Source: Pseudeuparius sepicola (taxonomy: Eukaryota > Arthropoda > Insecta > Coleoptera > Anthribidae). Taken from it: a DNA stretch of 64,000 nucleotides. Location: the NCBI GenBank assembly GCA_963920635.1, contig OY987305.1, forward strand, positions 6,859,153 through 6,923,152, in the 5' to 3' direction. Both the position numbers and the translations under genes were made by a program. This document shows, in pieces, positions 11,471 through 22,689 of the stretch. Within the stretch, counting starts at the first letter, position 1; every line of letters begins with the position of its first letter. Below the pieces are notes generated by a model. That model saw only the letters and a list, made by a program, of their open reading frames with translations. It made no database searches and was not told where the DNA came from.

Positions 11471-11544
11471 CGTTTTAATGTGAGAACAGTATTTAAAACC
11501 AAAAATACATTAAGATCGATGCTAGTTAAAACAAAACCATTTAA

Positions 11545-11904
11545 TGAGTTACAAAGTTCAAAAAATTGCATTTATAAAATTCCTTGTGAATGTGGAGTTC
11601 TATGAAGTTCTATGTTGGGGAGACTTGTAGGCCATTTAACGTTCGTTTAAAAGAACATAAAAATTATATCAGGCAAAATCAAATTTCGAAGTCAAAAATA
11701 TGTGAACATTCCTTTAATAACAATCATAGGATATTGTGGGATAGTTCCAAACCAATTCTAAAAGAAGAAGTAGGAAATAGACGAAAAATTAAAGAATCTG
11801 CATTTATTATAGGAAATACGGGCAACTGTGTTGCTGAATGTTCAGTGGAATTCAGTAAAATATTATTGCCACTTATTCAAAGAGAAGTTAGTATAGATAA
11901 TTAG
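11545..11904 (+). pseudogene. Penelope-like GIY-YIG endonuclease domain
   Basis: Begins with NCIYKIPCECG and, after a small local duplication that shifts the frame, continues FYVGETCRPFNVRLKEHKNY. The IYK...YVGET pair is the GIY-YIG signature, the Arg in VRLKEH is catalytic in the family, and CEHS..NNH is the downstream block. The frame ends at TAG around 11904. The nuclease nicks target DNA for priming. Copy 2 (minus strand, near 22275-22400) preserves the uninterrupted CECGKFYVGE reading, which confirms the duplication here. Confidence 0.88.
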
Positions 11905-12014
11905 ATAGAACACAGGGTACAATATCAGGCAGGTGGCTAGGCTATTGTTTCTGTTGTCATGACATTTTAACCTGAAATTTATTAATCTGTCACTTCACTT
12001 TGACGTGACATAAT

Positions 12015-12052
12015 CTTTGAGAAAGGAGGAAGATTTATTCTCCGAAAGCTCA
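12015..12052 (+). ncRNA. hammerhead-like motif in PLE 3' region (candidate)
   Basis: TTGAGAAAGGAG, an A/T-rich loop and CTCCGAAAGCTC form a 4-bp GGAG/CTCC stem flanked on the left by TTGAGAA and on the right by GAAA. This resembles the hammerhead order CUGANGA, stem II, GAAA, with the first box degenerate. Penelope-like elements are known to carry hammerhead motifs in their terminal repeats. The block is conserved in all three PLE copies here. I cannot place stem I or the cleavage site, so activity is doubtful. Confidence 0.35.
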
Positions 12053-12199
12053 GAAAGCAAATTTGTTGAAGTTATTTTTTGAGTTACACGTTTAAAGTTT
12101 CGTTCATTCAGTGTTAAGAATTTATGAATTTTCGAGGCAACTTGAAAAAGTTGTCTTTCGATCAGTTTGGTGGCGAAAAACCCAATTAAAAATTAAATG

Positions 12200-14019
12200 G
12201 ATAGAAATTCAATTTAAATTTTTTAAATTTGTTACTTACCCTCTTCCTGGCAAATGCCGTTGTGGCGCCCATGAATATCGTGATCATTTTATCTAACCCA
12301 GTCATCAGGCATCTACTTTCAATTCTTCTTGAAATAATGTCTTCCGGAATTAAAAAATAAATGGACGGAGGCCAGTCATCTCGACAGCCCACCCTGTACA
12401 TGAACATCAAATTTGAATGTGAAATTATATAATTACCTTCTTCCTTACACTTGTTACCATAATTACTGTCACTTCACGCGTTTGTAGAGTTATAATTTCT
12501 TTGTATAAAAAGTATAGTCTAAATACTCAATAGCTCATTAAATATACCTAGAAATGAGTTTGGGTAAAGGGGGACAGTTGACATTATGTCAAATACAGGT
12601 ATTTAGTTAGTAATTCAGTCTGTAAACACATCTATGGGAAGTGGCACCTTGCATAATATATTAAAAAATTAATTCCGCGACTAGATACCTACGGATATAC
12701 ATAATTCCCGAGATGCAGGTAAACTTGAACGTCAGCTTTGCTCTAATGCAATTGATGTGTGTAGACTCGAGGAGAAGACGAAATTTCGTGAAACAGTAAT
12801 GATTTACTTAGCGAGAAGACACAGTACCACCTGAGACAAGTTAATTGACAGGCGATATATGTACGCGTGCGATAGTCGAATCAATTCGAAATCGTCTAAA
12901 ATTAATATGGATAATGGATAGCCTGTTATATGACAAGGCTTACTGACATGTACGCTAGGCTGTGGAATCCGCCTGAACCAGTTTTTGTTTGAACAATAAT
13001 AATTCTAGCCCTCGTAAAAACAAACAATGATCGGCAAAAATCAAGGTACCTACACAAAATACCGTGAATCCACATATTTTGTGGGATGTGTTTTTCGTAA
13101 TAAAACTGTTTTTACGCAAATGCAAATCGCAAGACTTGTGATGAAGATATGTTGAATTGATTTCTCGAGAAGCTCCGTTTTTTTGACCTCTGAGAATGTA
13201 GATAACAACAACTAATGGATTCTTCCTATCACATAATATTAAGTTTTAATCAGTGTTATATTTGTTTTTCGGTCACCAAGACCCGAAAGCAGTTCGCAAC
13301 TGCATCTATAATCAAGAGTAACAACCATCTTTGTTAAACTGGGTTTAAAGGTAGGTATTTCTGTTTTTATATCGTTTGCTTTCCGGTATCTACGTGTAGC
13401 CTTCCCGCCAATATCTTTTGATTGAATCATCAGTCACTGCTCATTCGAGAAATAGAAATTCATTTACTCCAACTCTCCTTATTGCTAAATAAAACGCTTT
13501 ATCAGAGAGCGATAAGCTTCGCAGCAGTCCGTTACTCAATAACAGGTGTCAAGTGTGGGTGAAAAGTTATTGAATGAATGCATGTTTGACGACATAGCTT
13601 GCATAAATGAAATATGTCCTAAAACTGCCTTTGAATTTAATTTAAACCTCAAGAAAACTGGCCAAATTGAAACTATAATGCGATTTGGACTTTTCTTTAA
13701 CTGGATGCACCTTTTATTCATGGCGCCATTTGACTATCCTCGAGTTCTTTTATAATTTCGCCTCCTGATTTTTAAAGTAAAATGGGCTTATTAAGACTAG
13801 AAATTGGTTTATTGTCCGTGGGAGTTTCATTAATATTAAGGCGGGTTTCCATCTTTGTGGGGTTTTAGTTTCGCTATCATTTCGCTACAGTTTTTTTGAT
13901 ATTTTAGATATAGTTATATAGGATTTCATTTACAATTAAGTTATCACAACACATTTTTGCAAATAGTTTTTTCAAAATTGCATGCGGTCATCATCTACCA
14001 TTCTGGCTCTTCTACGCTC
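12200..14019. other. no gene recognised
   Basis: No repeat family or coding region recognised. The longest frames are ~60-75 codons and resemble nothing. A (TAAT)-type word at ~12998 faintly recalls the (AAT)n tail repeat, but the similarity stops after ~20 bp. Confidence 0.45.
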
Positions 14020-14394
14020 TATACTAAAATCAAGTAACTCTTACGCCTCGCGTAAATAAAAGCACGTGATTGACGACGTTCCGCGAAATAAGGCGATTGG
14101 TCAATAGGCCATAAAATATCAGCGCGTCTGGCAACAGGGATGTGCTCGACCGCAAAAGCGTATTTATGTGGTTTTATCTTGTTGTTTTCAGCTATTTAGA
14201 CACTGCCACGAATAATTTTATCGATGTTTTGACTCATTTAAATAAAGCCAATAAGTTTTTTACGAAATATTTTGGCGTAAATAATTGTAAAAGTAAAATT
14301 AAATAAAGGTCGTGCCTCAGTGCGGTTCTGGGGAAAATCTCAACGCACATGTTCTTGTTTACGTCAGGCGTAAGAGTTATTTGATTTTAGTATA
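14020..14394. mobile_element. 375-bp MITE with 37-bp TIRs
   Basis: The left end TATACTAAAATCAAGTAACT continues with CTTACGCCTCGCGTAAA; the right end is its near-perfect complement (14358-14394). There is no coding frame. Terminal TA/TATA bases fit a TA-type target, but the exact duplication cannot be separated from the TIR. The interior includes a CCGCAAAAGCG word and AT-rich DNA. Confidence 0.88.
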
Positions 14395-14939
14395 GGTAGG
14401 TTTACATAAATGTTGCTAGAAAAATAGTAGCAAACATTTCAGGTAAAATTATACAGATTGAAATCGTATTTTTATCAAAATATATATAGATATCTTTCCG
14501 CAACTTCCTAAAATTCATATTATGTTCTTAGAAAGCAACATCACTTATCCGATAAGCTTCCGCATAAAAAGCTCAAAAAATCACGATTAATTAAATTGAG
14601 AAATTTTATTTCACGACTTGTATTTCGACTAAACGAGGGAGTCGCTCAAACCGAATTCTTCCTGTAATTTTTGTTTGTTCCCTTTGCCTTAATTAGCGCC
14701 CCAGACGAAAAATCCTCATTATAGGAAAAGAAACAGAAGTTAAATGAAAAATTTGTTGTTGAATTACCTTCAAACGACTCGAGGGAAAGAAAACACAGCC
14801 AATACAATCGAAATTCGAAATCCCCATTAATGGCAACCGACACAAAGCGATTCTTCGAGAAATTTGCCCTCTGTTTAATTAAATTTATATTCTAAATTCT
14901 CCTGTTTCAGGATCCTAACCAATTAACATTTCTCAAAAC

Positions 14940-15190
14940 AAATTCCTACGGAAAAGTTCTCAAACTGGAGATTCTTTGTTTCAGAAATCACATTCACAAT
15001 GTAAAGATATTTTTTGCTATAATGCTACATATACTATATTTTTTGGGCCGCGGTTCCTTTCAATCAATCAACGATTCAACGCATGAGCAATAAAATGTAC
15101 AGAGTTATTCATATATAATTCTACTCCCCTTAACTTTTTTGTTTTTAATTTTGGAAAAAATGTAAATATAATATGAAGATTATATAAAAT
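14940..15190. repeat. repeat block, inverted partner at 16180-16425
   Basis: Two words occur here and again, inverted, at 16180-16425: P (TTTGTTTCAGAAATCACATT, about 14975-15000) and Q (CTTTTTTGTTTTTAATTTTG, about 15131-15156). Here the order is P then Q. Read on the minus strand, the partner block has Q then P. This permuted order fits descent from a tandem dimer rather than a simple palindrome. No coding content. Confidence 0.7.
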
Positions 15191-15340
15191 TTTCTTGCGA
15201 TTTCAGTTGTGTATTAAAAAACACATTAATGAATGTCGCGTTTTTGGGATATAGACCAAACGTATGGTTTTTTTAGATTTGTACATTTCTCTATTTTATA
15301 AATCTACTCTTTTTCATTTTTCTGGTTTCAACGATATATA

Positions 15341-16190
15341 CAGGGTGATTCAGTTCCGGTGCTCAACATGGGGATCTCCGAAACCGTAACAGATATGAAG
15401 TCGGTCAAATGGAGGCAAACTTGCGCCTTTGGGCACCTAACAATATGCCGTTGAGAAAGTTAAAATATTTTCATAGGTTGCTGAGATATTTAAAAAAACA
15501 AAATTTTTGAAAATTAGATTTTATTTTTTTTTTCTGGCGCCATTTTCGATAATATTGAAAAATAAATTATACTTTTTCATTGCAATTTTTTCTGGGCTAC
15601 GTCATGGTATTTTTAAATTTTCGGGGCGACGTTTCGTTTTTGAGATAGAGGGATCATCTTCATTTTTTTTTAATACGGACCTGAATTTTTTATTGCATAT
15701 TCCCAAATGAATCGTTGTCTTGAGTACATTGATGTATGACACATACATATTTTTCTCGTTTTAGCTGTTAAAATGCACATTTACTAAGAAAAAAATTAGT
15801 ACGATCCTGGACTATGCATTTTTCTCTTTTTTTTTTCAAAGCTATTCCAATTATAACAGGTGATCATTATTTTAATACCTACTGGATTAATTATATTCCA
15901 TGTTTGTCATATTTTGACATTCTTTTTATACTTTAGGTAAATGACAACAATAATTATTAACAATAGTGGAATACATTTTAAATAAATTATAAAAAAGAAT
16001 TTCAAAATATGACAAACATAGAGTTTAATTAATCCGGTAGGTATAAAAAAATTATCACCTGTTATAATTATTGGAATAGCTTTGACCGTATTAATTTTTT
16101 CGTAGTAAATGTGCATTTTGGCGGCCAAAACGAGAAAAAATATGTATGTGTCATACATCGTGGTACTCAGGACAACGATTTATTTCGAAA
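15341..16190. mobile_element. foldback element, right terminus lost
   Basis: Starts CAGGGTGATTCAGTTCCGG after TA (15339-15340). Inner arms at about 15700-15900 and 15995-16185 are reverse complements: GATGTATGACACATACATAT pairs with ATATGTATGTGTCATACAT, and both contain TATAACAGGTGAT or its complement. The outer left ~340 bp has no partner on the right, where a different repeat block begins at ~16190, so the right end was deleted or replaced. Confidence 0.75.
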
Positions 16191-16425
16191 TATGGAATAA
16201 AAAATATATATTGTAGCACAAAATATCCTTACATTGTGAATGTGATTTCTGAAACAAAGTATCTCCAGTTTGAAAACTTTTTCCCCAGGAATAATTTTAT
16301 ACACTTTCATATTCACATTTTTTTCCAAAATTAAAAACAAAAAAGTTGAAGGGGTAGAATGTTATGTAAATAACCTTGTACATAACCTTCACTTTTTGAT
16401 ACTGCTCATGTGCGAATAATGTGAA
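16180..16425. repeat. inverted partner of the 14940-15190 block
   Basis: Complement of the P and Q words described at 14940-15190, plus an adjoining GCTCATG word shared with ~15082. Abuts the damaged foldback element. Non-coding. Confidence 0.7.
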
Positions 16426-17029
16426 ATAAACGTATTTACTACTACTCGCGAAATAGGTACTACTCGCACATTTCAAAAGTATCAAATAAATAACATCAAA
16501 TTGTACATTTTTTTCTGATTCTAGTTTGTATTTTTTCTCTAGTACAATTCCCAACTTATTTTTTCGCGTAAAGCTTTCAGAAGTAATTACAGTGCACTTT
16601 AGTAGAAATAATTGGTAAATAGGAGTGCCACGTAAACTGTAGGTATACAGTTCGGCTGAGATACAAAAATAATAAAGTTATAACTACCGAAATCAAAAAC
16701 TTTTTACCCGAAAGCCCCTATAGCTGGCGAAAACAGTTTTGGCTGGTATCTATCCCGGTCACTGCAAAACTCCATTAAAATGCATATCAGGGATCCAGTG
16801 TGTGATGAGATGAGTAAAGGGCTTTCCGTATGATTTGACATATAGAGACTTGGGGATATCCTCGAGGCATAATTTCCAAAGCAATATCCCGCACCCCCCC
16901 GTCCAGAATACTACTAGGGGCTTAGCATCCCCTTAATTATTAAAGAACTGGGGTGTCGCTGTCGACACTACTTGTCATCGTTCAATTCATCCATATTTCA
17001 AACAAAAAGCTCGATTTAATGGCAAACAT
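16426..17029. other. no gene recognised
   Basis: AT-rich spacer, nothing recognised. Confidence 0.5.
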
Positions 17030-17148
17030 TAATAATAATAATTCTGACCCTCACAATACTCCAAACTAGGAGTACCCCAGAAGCAACCACATGCTTGTGC
17101 GGGGGGAAGGGGGGCAATTACTATTATTTTGTCTTCGTTGCCATTTGC
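17030..17148 (-). repeat. retroelement-tail repeat, (ATT)n end, copy b
   Basis: Second copy of the repeat at 9712-9812, with the same CTCACAATACTCCAAACTAG word. It extends further, through TTTTGTCTTCGTTGCCATTT, which copy a lacks. Same orientation as the other two copies. Confidence 0.72.
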
Positions 17149-17699
17149 GGCTAGGGCCCACTTTTTTCTCGATAGAACTAGGATAGCATTCGCTCAAGTA
17201 CTACGGAAAACCCTAGAAAACCGTAGTAATCCCAGTGAGTGTATTACAATTAGTAAATCACACGGATAAAGCTATTTAGGAGCAATACCGTGAACCCACA
17301 TTTGTCCAGCGCTCTTGGCCTTAGCGGTGTTTTTCTTTAAAGACATGTGCATGCGCCTGCTTCGACATCGGTTTGAACCAACGTTGATCGAAGGCAGAAA
17401 AACATGCAATCTAAAAAGTCAGCGCCGGTACAATACTTGCACAATGTTCGACAAATAGACTTTATTGGGTCAAAAATCGGGTACCTATATCAAAACCGGC
17501 CCAGACACTATAAACGAACTAAGTCTAAAAAATACTGAAGCCTGTCAGTCAGTAAATTCAACAGGACACACACAGAAAATGTTATCATCTTAGACCGTGG
17601 CTTTGTTGAGAAAGGTCCAATAATTTAAATCGTTTTTTATTTGCTACTTGTAAAAAAAATAGTGTTGTGTTTATTAATATTTTTCCAATAATTCCAGAG
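17149..17699. other. no gene recognised
   Basis: Spacer without recognisable genes or repeat ends. Confidence 0.5.
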
Positions 17700-18135
17700 C
17701 ACTCTTGACCCTATCAAATGTCATACAAATTCACCATTTTGAGATGACCCAGAGAAAAATACCCTGTATATCTTTGTATTGAATCTTTGCACACCAACAC
17801 TTTGAGTGGTCCTGTAAGCCATTCAATTGTTTTGAGGGGATTCAATGGCACATCTGACTTGCCAGGTGCCTTTAAAATTCCTATTTTGCTCAATAATTTT
17901 GACACCCAGCAGAATGGAACTTCCTGTATATTTTTCAATCTTGATTGGAAACGTCCGCAGGCAGAATGTGATGAATCTGAGTTTCTTCAGATTCATTGTA
18001 TATTTTTTTGTTCAAATTTGACATGTCGGGGTTTTTTGGGGTATCCTGATTAACGCTGTGATCAGATAAACAAAAAATGCCTAATATGGTTTTCGAAAAA
18101 CACACCCCATTAAAAAATCGCAGAAGGCCAGGCTT
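17700..18135. repeat. partial copy of the 26.5-kb foldback family
   Basis: Shares with 26525-27320 the words GAGAAAAATACCCTGTAT, GCACACCAACACTTTGAGTG and CCTGATTAACGCTGT in the same order, so it covers the centre and right arm of that element. The left arm is missing. A ~47-bp piece at 17938-17986 is not in the other copy but reappears inverted at 57243-57291. Confidence 0.75.
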
Positions 18136-18288
18136 TTCTGGCAATGCCAAACCAATACTTCACAAACACAATAAAACACAAAAAAATGTCCCGTTCAATT
18201 TTCTACTTATATTTTTAGGGGTGTTAACCCGAAGAACCAGACACATTGTATACAAGAAAAAACTTTTCAAACTTTTTTGGTTAGCAAT

Positions 18289-18412
18289 ATAATAATAATA
18301 ATAATAATTCTCACCCTCACAATACTCCAAACTAGGAGTACCCCAGAAGCAACCACATGCTTGTGCGGGGGAGGCGGGCAATTACTCTTATTTTGTCTTC
18401 GTTGCCATTTGC
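18289..18412 (-). repeat. retroelement-tail repeat, (ATT)n end, copy c
   Basis: Third copy of the repeat, with six AAT units at its left edge followed by CTCACAATACTCCAAACTAG. Ends in the TTTTGTCTTCGTTGCCATTT word shared with copy b. Confidence 0.72.
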
Positions 18413-19222
18413 TCAATATTAGGTACAGTACGATTGGGAATAAAAACTAATATATAATATAAACTTACCAGTATATTTTTATGTTACATTTTTGACCTGT
18501 TATTGGGACCAGTCACACTATACTGTTTTCTACTAGGTATTTTAGTGAATTCGAATTCACTCTACTGATTTTTTTCATTATAAAGATCGATTGCGATTCT
18601 GCCTACATAAAGGAAACTTTAATTTAAAATCTAGGTGAATTATAAGAGCGTTCTTTTCTCGATTTTCAATTTTGAATGTAGGTTATATTTTCGGGGTGAT
18701 TCCTAAATTTCGGTAATGAAATCTCACCGAAACGGCCGCTGTAGTTACGCTTAGGGAAGCATTATTCGCTGATAAATTATACTGTGCAATTTTCGGTATC
18801 CTACCGGGGTTCTTTCTCGGAATATCCTCTGTACGAATTTTCGGAAAATTGGGTTATATTCGAAAGTAATGCCGACTCCAAGTTCGTAGTAAATTAAACG
18901 ATAAATTGCTTAAATCGCATTTGTTATGGTAAGAATAAACTCGTTAACATAACTAGGCTGGTATTAGATTGGAGAACATTTACGGAAACTTGGTTTCTTT
19001 TCAAACGCCGCGACCGTTCTGGTTGTGGAAAAATTACCTTGTAATCGACCACGAAAATCATCGGAACCGAACCACGTCTTTTCTATTATTTCGACTGTCA
19101 ACCCAAAAAAGAAAAGTACCCTGAGAATTATTATTTAAATTTCTTTATAGCAGTTTGTGGGAGAGTAACATAATCGGCATAATAACCGTGTCGCTGATGT
19201 ATAAACAAAGATTTCGTCCTCA
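18413..19222. other. no gene recognised
   Basis: AT-rich spacer, nothing recognised. Confidence 0.5.
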
Positions 19223-19519
19223 ATTGCACGCAGTGGCGTATTCAGGGGGCAATTTCCCCTCCCCCCAGAGCTGTCGAGATTTGTAATATAAAAATTAATA
19301 ATACCAAAAATTATATACTCCTGGCCTAATCTGAAAATGCAGTGAACATCAAACATCTACAATTTGTTATTTGTTTCATCTTGTCTTCTCGAAATTAAAA
19401 CCTGTGCAGTAGATTTGAGAACGCGCCTCCGTATATTATGCACACACTCCGTCGGTCGCAGCGCGTAACCGTAAATTAGGCAAAACAACCTACTAAACAT
19501 ATTTTGCACAATTACAGTG

Positions 19520-19730
19520 TGCACCGTACGCCAGAAAGAACATTTTCAAAACTGAAAAATTAAAAAATTTATATTAGAAACAATATTAGCGAAAACCGAC
19601 TGAATGGGTTAACACTCCTTTATGTGTACCCTGTACCCTGAAATACCCATATCTCCAGAGGAGATATTTGACGAGCTCAAGACCAAAAAAAGAATACTTG
19701 ATTTTGTGATATATATTTTACTGGTTCGAA
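19520..19730 (+). pseudogene. hAT transposase C-terminal remnant, copy 2
   Basis: Across two frames the plus strand reads PERTFSKLK, then YIRNNISENRLNGLTLL, then after a shift PEIPISPEEIFDELKTKKRI. This is the same hAT dimerisation region as at 6724-6912, with a better preserved acidic/lysine-rich tail. The catalytic core is absent. Confidence 0.8.
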
Positions 19731-19752
19731 GAAAAATTATTTTTATGTTATA

Positions 19753-20352
19753 CAGGGTGTCAGGTAATAACTTAAAAATTAAAAAGAAAAATGGAAAATA
19801 TGACGAAACGTTCATATGAACATAGGTCCGCAAATGGTTGGTTTCCAAGATGCAGGGTGTTGAAATTGAAATTTGGATTTTTTTAAGTAACTTTTTGAGA
19901 CGACAAAATTTTCTTCCAAAAAAAACAACAACAAGTTAATTAAAGGTTTTTAATTAACAACCTTTGGCGTTATTCACCAAGTATACCTTTTTTGCATAGA
20001 AAACGTGTGGGAAGAGGAAGCATTCACAAAATGTCGTAAAAGTTTACTGTCAAAAAAGTTAGGGCAAATTAAATTAAATAATGATAGCGTACGCAGCGCC
20101 CTCTACGGATTGCACCAAAAATAATACCAAATTATGACTTCTCTTCCCAAAAAAACCCCGGCTACCAAATTTTGCAAGATTTTTGTCGTCTCAAAAAGTT
20201 ACTTAAAAAAATCGAAAATAAAATTTCAATTTCAACACCCTGCATCTCGAAAACCAAACATCTGCGGACCCATGTTCATATGAACTTTTCGTCATATTTT
20301 CCATTTTTCTTTTTAATTTTTCAAGTTGGTGCATTTATTTCCGAACACCATG
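19753..20352. mobile_element. foldback MITE nested in hAT copy 2
   Basis: Begins CAGGGTGTCAGGTAATAA and ends with the complement of TGGTGTTCGG, diverged forms of the termini at 5987-6680. Arms share AAGTTCATATGAACAT-type words. It lies at the same position in the hAT as in copy 1. Confidence 0.82.
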
Positions 20353-20487
20353 TATTTATTTATTTTAGAAAATATGTTTTTATATATGTTCTGTTTTTAT
20401 CCATTAAAATTATCGACAGAGTTTTTATAACTGATTGCCCCGCCCCCCCCCCCAGACGTTAATCCTGGATACGCCACTGTGCACGGA

Positions 20488-21340
20488 TATCTTCCGAACA
20501 CAAGTTGTGACTAAATAGGATGTACCTAAGTATTGTCACACACAGATGTTATTAATGTTAATAAAATCGTAATAAATTTCAAATATTTGGGATTAATAGA
20601 GTTGACACGCACACTTTTGTGTCATCCAGTTCCGTGTTTTGTAGAAAATTTCAAAGCTTTATGACTTTCCTCAGGATAAGTTGTGTTTACTGCCTACCAT
20701 TTTTATATTAGCTATCTGCTTCGTATGAGGATTGATGCCAATTTTTCATTAGTCTTCAAAGAGCGATAATAATTTATTTTTCCCACTCGGCCGTTTTTAT
20801 TCGTATTTTTATTATTGCAATTCCCCATGCCAGCGTACCATTGAGCGGATTTAATGAACCGGAAAATATTTTTATGTAAATAACCGAATAAAATTTTAAT
20901 TGAAAACGATTAACAATCCTAAATTTAAATATTTGATTCAAAAAGTGACATTATTAATGGCATTTACCTATATGCAGTAAATGTTACTCACAGTTATTGA
21001 TTCTGACTGGGACTTTTCATATATACCACTTTTCGGTGGATTTAACAAACTGCATGAATAAATCATTTCTCAAACTGGAGTTTTGCGCATCCAAGGCAAA
21101 ACATTTGCTCATGTTATAGTATTGCTAAAGTCACTTGAAACAGCATAAAAAACTCTAATTGGCGTCAAAAAAGAATATAGGACATAACCGTCACGCAGTT
21201 TTCAAAAATATACATATTCTACAAGCAACATAATATTTCACTTTTAAGGTTTTTTTTCACTGCACAAGTGGCCAGCCGTCGAACAGTGTAACCCATGCAA
21301 GTTTGGTGATATATTGGTCACTTGTTTCTACTACAATATT
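20488..21340. other. no gene recognised
   Basis: AT-rich spacer, nothing recognised. Confidence 0.5.
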
Positions 21341-21793
21341 TATCTTCTCTGTCTCCTTCATCTATTTTTACTACTAATACCAGGTGCGGTGTAATATGGT
21401 TAAAAAAGTGTTTTGTCTCGTATTTTATTGCCGAGGCGTCTGTTCTCGAGCTACCCGGGTAAAATATAAATGAACTCACTTGGAACACAGTGATATATAC
21501 GGGGCGCGATCTATTTCATAGCATTTACCACGCTCTGATAATGCTAAATATACCAGACTTATCAGCAGACATCACCCCGTATAAGATTCAAAGGCCAATA
21601 AGAAAGCGAGCGTAGCGATTTGATTGGTCGGCGTTTACGAAAAATCCACGGAGCAGGTTCGGCGTAGGCCAGTTAGGCCAGTATAACCAGTGCCGTGTAC
21701 GGAAATAAGGATTGCGCTTTATTTTACGGATTTTGGTTTTATTTTGTATAGATTTTTGTGGTGTTGTTTTGTGTGAAACAAAATTAATTTGGT
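21341..21793 (-). repeat. dispersed repeat X, part 1 (split by PLE)
   Basis: Reverse complement of about 58895-59373: shared words include TTTTGTTTCACACAAAAC, ACTGGCCTAACTGGCCTACG and AATCAAATCGCTACGC. On the minus strand the other ~95 bp of the same repeat lie at 28151-28244. The two parts flank a PLE that inserted into X. The class of X is unknown; no TIR, LTR or tail was found. Confidence 0.85.
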
Positions 21794-22411
21794 CCATTTA
21801 ATTTTTAATTGGGTTTTTCGCCACCAAACTGATCGAAAGACAACTTTTTCATGTTGCCTGGAAAATTCATAAATTAAACGTGTAACTCAAAAAATAACTT
21901 CAACAAATTTGTTTTCTGAGCTTTCGGAGAATAAATCTTCCTCCTTTCTCAAAGATCATGCCACGTCAAAGTGAAGTGACAGATTAATAAATTTCAGGTT
22001 AAAATGTCATGATAACAGAAACAATAGCCTAGCCACCTGCCTGATATTGTACCCTGTGTTCTATCTAATTATCTATACTAACTTCTCTTTGAATAAGTGG
22101 TAATAATATTTTACTGAATTCCACTGAACATTCAGCAACACAGTTGTCCGTATTTCCTAGAATAAATGCAGATCTTTAATTTTTCGTCTATTTCCTACTT
22201 CTTCTTTGAGAATTGGTTTGGACCTATCCCACAATATCCTATGATTGTTATTAAAAGAATGTTCACATATTTTTTTACTTAAAAATTTTATTTTGCCTGA
22301 TATAATTTTTATGTTCTTTTAAACGAACGTTAAATGGCCTACAAGTCTCCCCAACATAGAACTTTCCACACTCACAAGGAATTTTATAAATGCAATTTTT
22401 TGAACTTTGTA
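21794..22411 (-). mobile_element. Penelope-like element, copy 2, 3' part
   Basis: Minus-strand PLE sequence from the GIY-YIG start (near 22400) to the 3' end at 21794 (complement of TTAAAAATTAAATGG). It is interrupted at 22410-22411 by a TIR element; the rest of the PLE resumes at 27786. The GIY-YIG part retains CECGKFYVGETCRPFNVR and KEHKNYIRQ, then frameshifts in the downstream block. Together with 27786-28150 it forms a 5'-truncated PLE inserted in repeat X. Confidence 0.9.
21919..21955 (-). ncRNA. hammerhead-like motif, PLE copy 2 (candidate)
   Basis: Same TTTGAGAAAGGAG / CTCCGAAAGCTC block as at 12015-12052, on the minus strand, with no change in stem or GAAA box. Conservation between copies may only reflect common descent. 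Confidence 0.33.
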
Positions 22412-22689
22412 CAGTCGCGGACAGTTGGTATCGAACGACCTGAAGAGGTTTCTCGTGGCTATCGTTACAGGGCGCGCGGAGACGGCAACAGCGCGCGCCT
22501 TCGGCATCGGATGGTTCGAACGGGTGTCTTGTTCCGAGAATTCTTTGCAAGCGATTAAGCCGATGTCACCGAAAGGGTTAAAAAAAATTAAGGAATCAGT
22601 ATTAAACTATTTATTAAAACAGTTCACAAGTATACAGTATGATTTTTTAAACTACCACCGCGATTTCCTCGCTTATTTTGCGCCCTACA

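Larger units (their letters stand above)
10690..12199 (+). mobile_element. Penelope-like element, copy 1, 5'-truncated
   Basis: Reads reverse transcriptase (to ~11125), linker (11126-11470), GIY-YIG nuclease (11590-11904), then a 3' region ending ATTAAAAATTAAATGG. The same 3' end occurs in copies 2 (21794, minus strand) and 3 (63594). Frameshifts at ~11125 and ~11460 and a ~10-bp duplication near 11600 disable it. The order RT then GIY-YIG is diagnostic of endonuclease-bearing Penelope-like elements, which insert by target-primed reverse transcription. The N-terminal part of the protein and any upstream terminal repeat are missing. Confidence 0.9.
19231..20479 (+). mobile_element. hAT-type element, copy 2
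   Basis: Ends are CAGTGGCGTATTCAGG and the complement of CAGTGGCGTATCCAGG, the same as copy 1 (3990-7210) but in the opposite orientation. The flanks share TGCACG (19225-19230 and 20480-20485), shorter than the expected 8 bp. It holds the same nested foldback (19753-20352) between the transposase remnant and the 3' end and lacks the tandem array of copy 1, so it supplies the empty site for that insertion. Non-autonomous. Confidence 0.85.
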
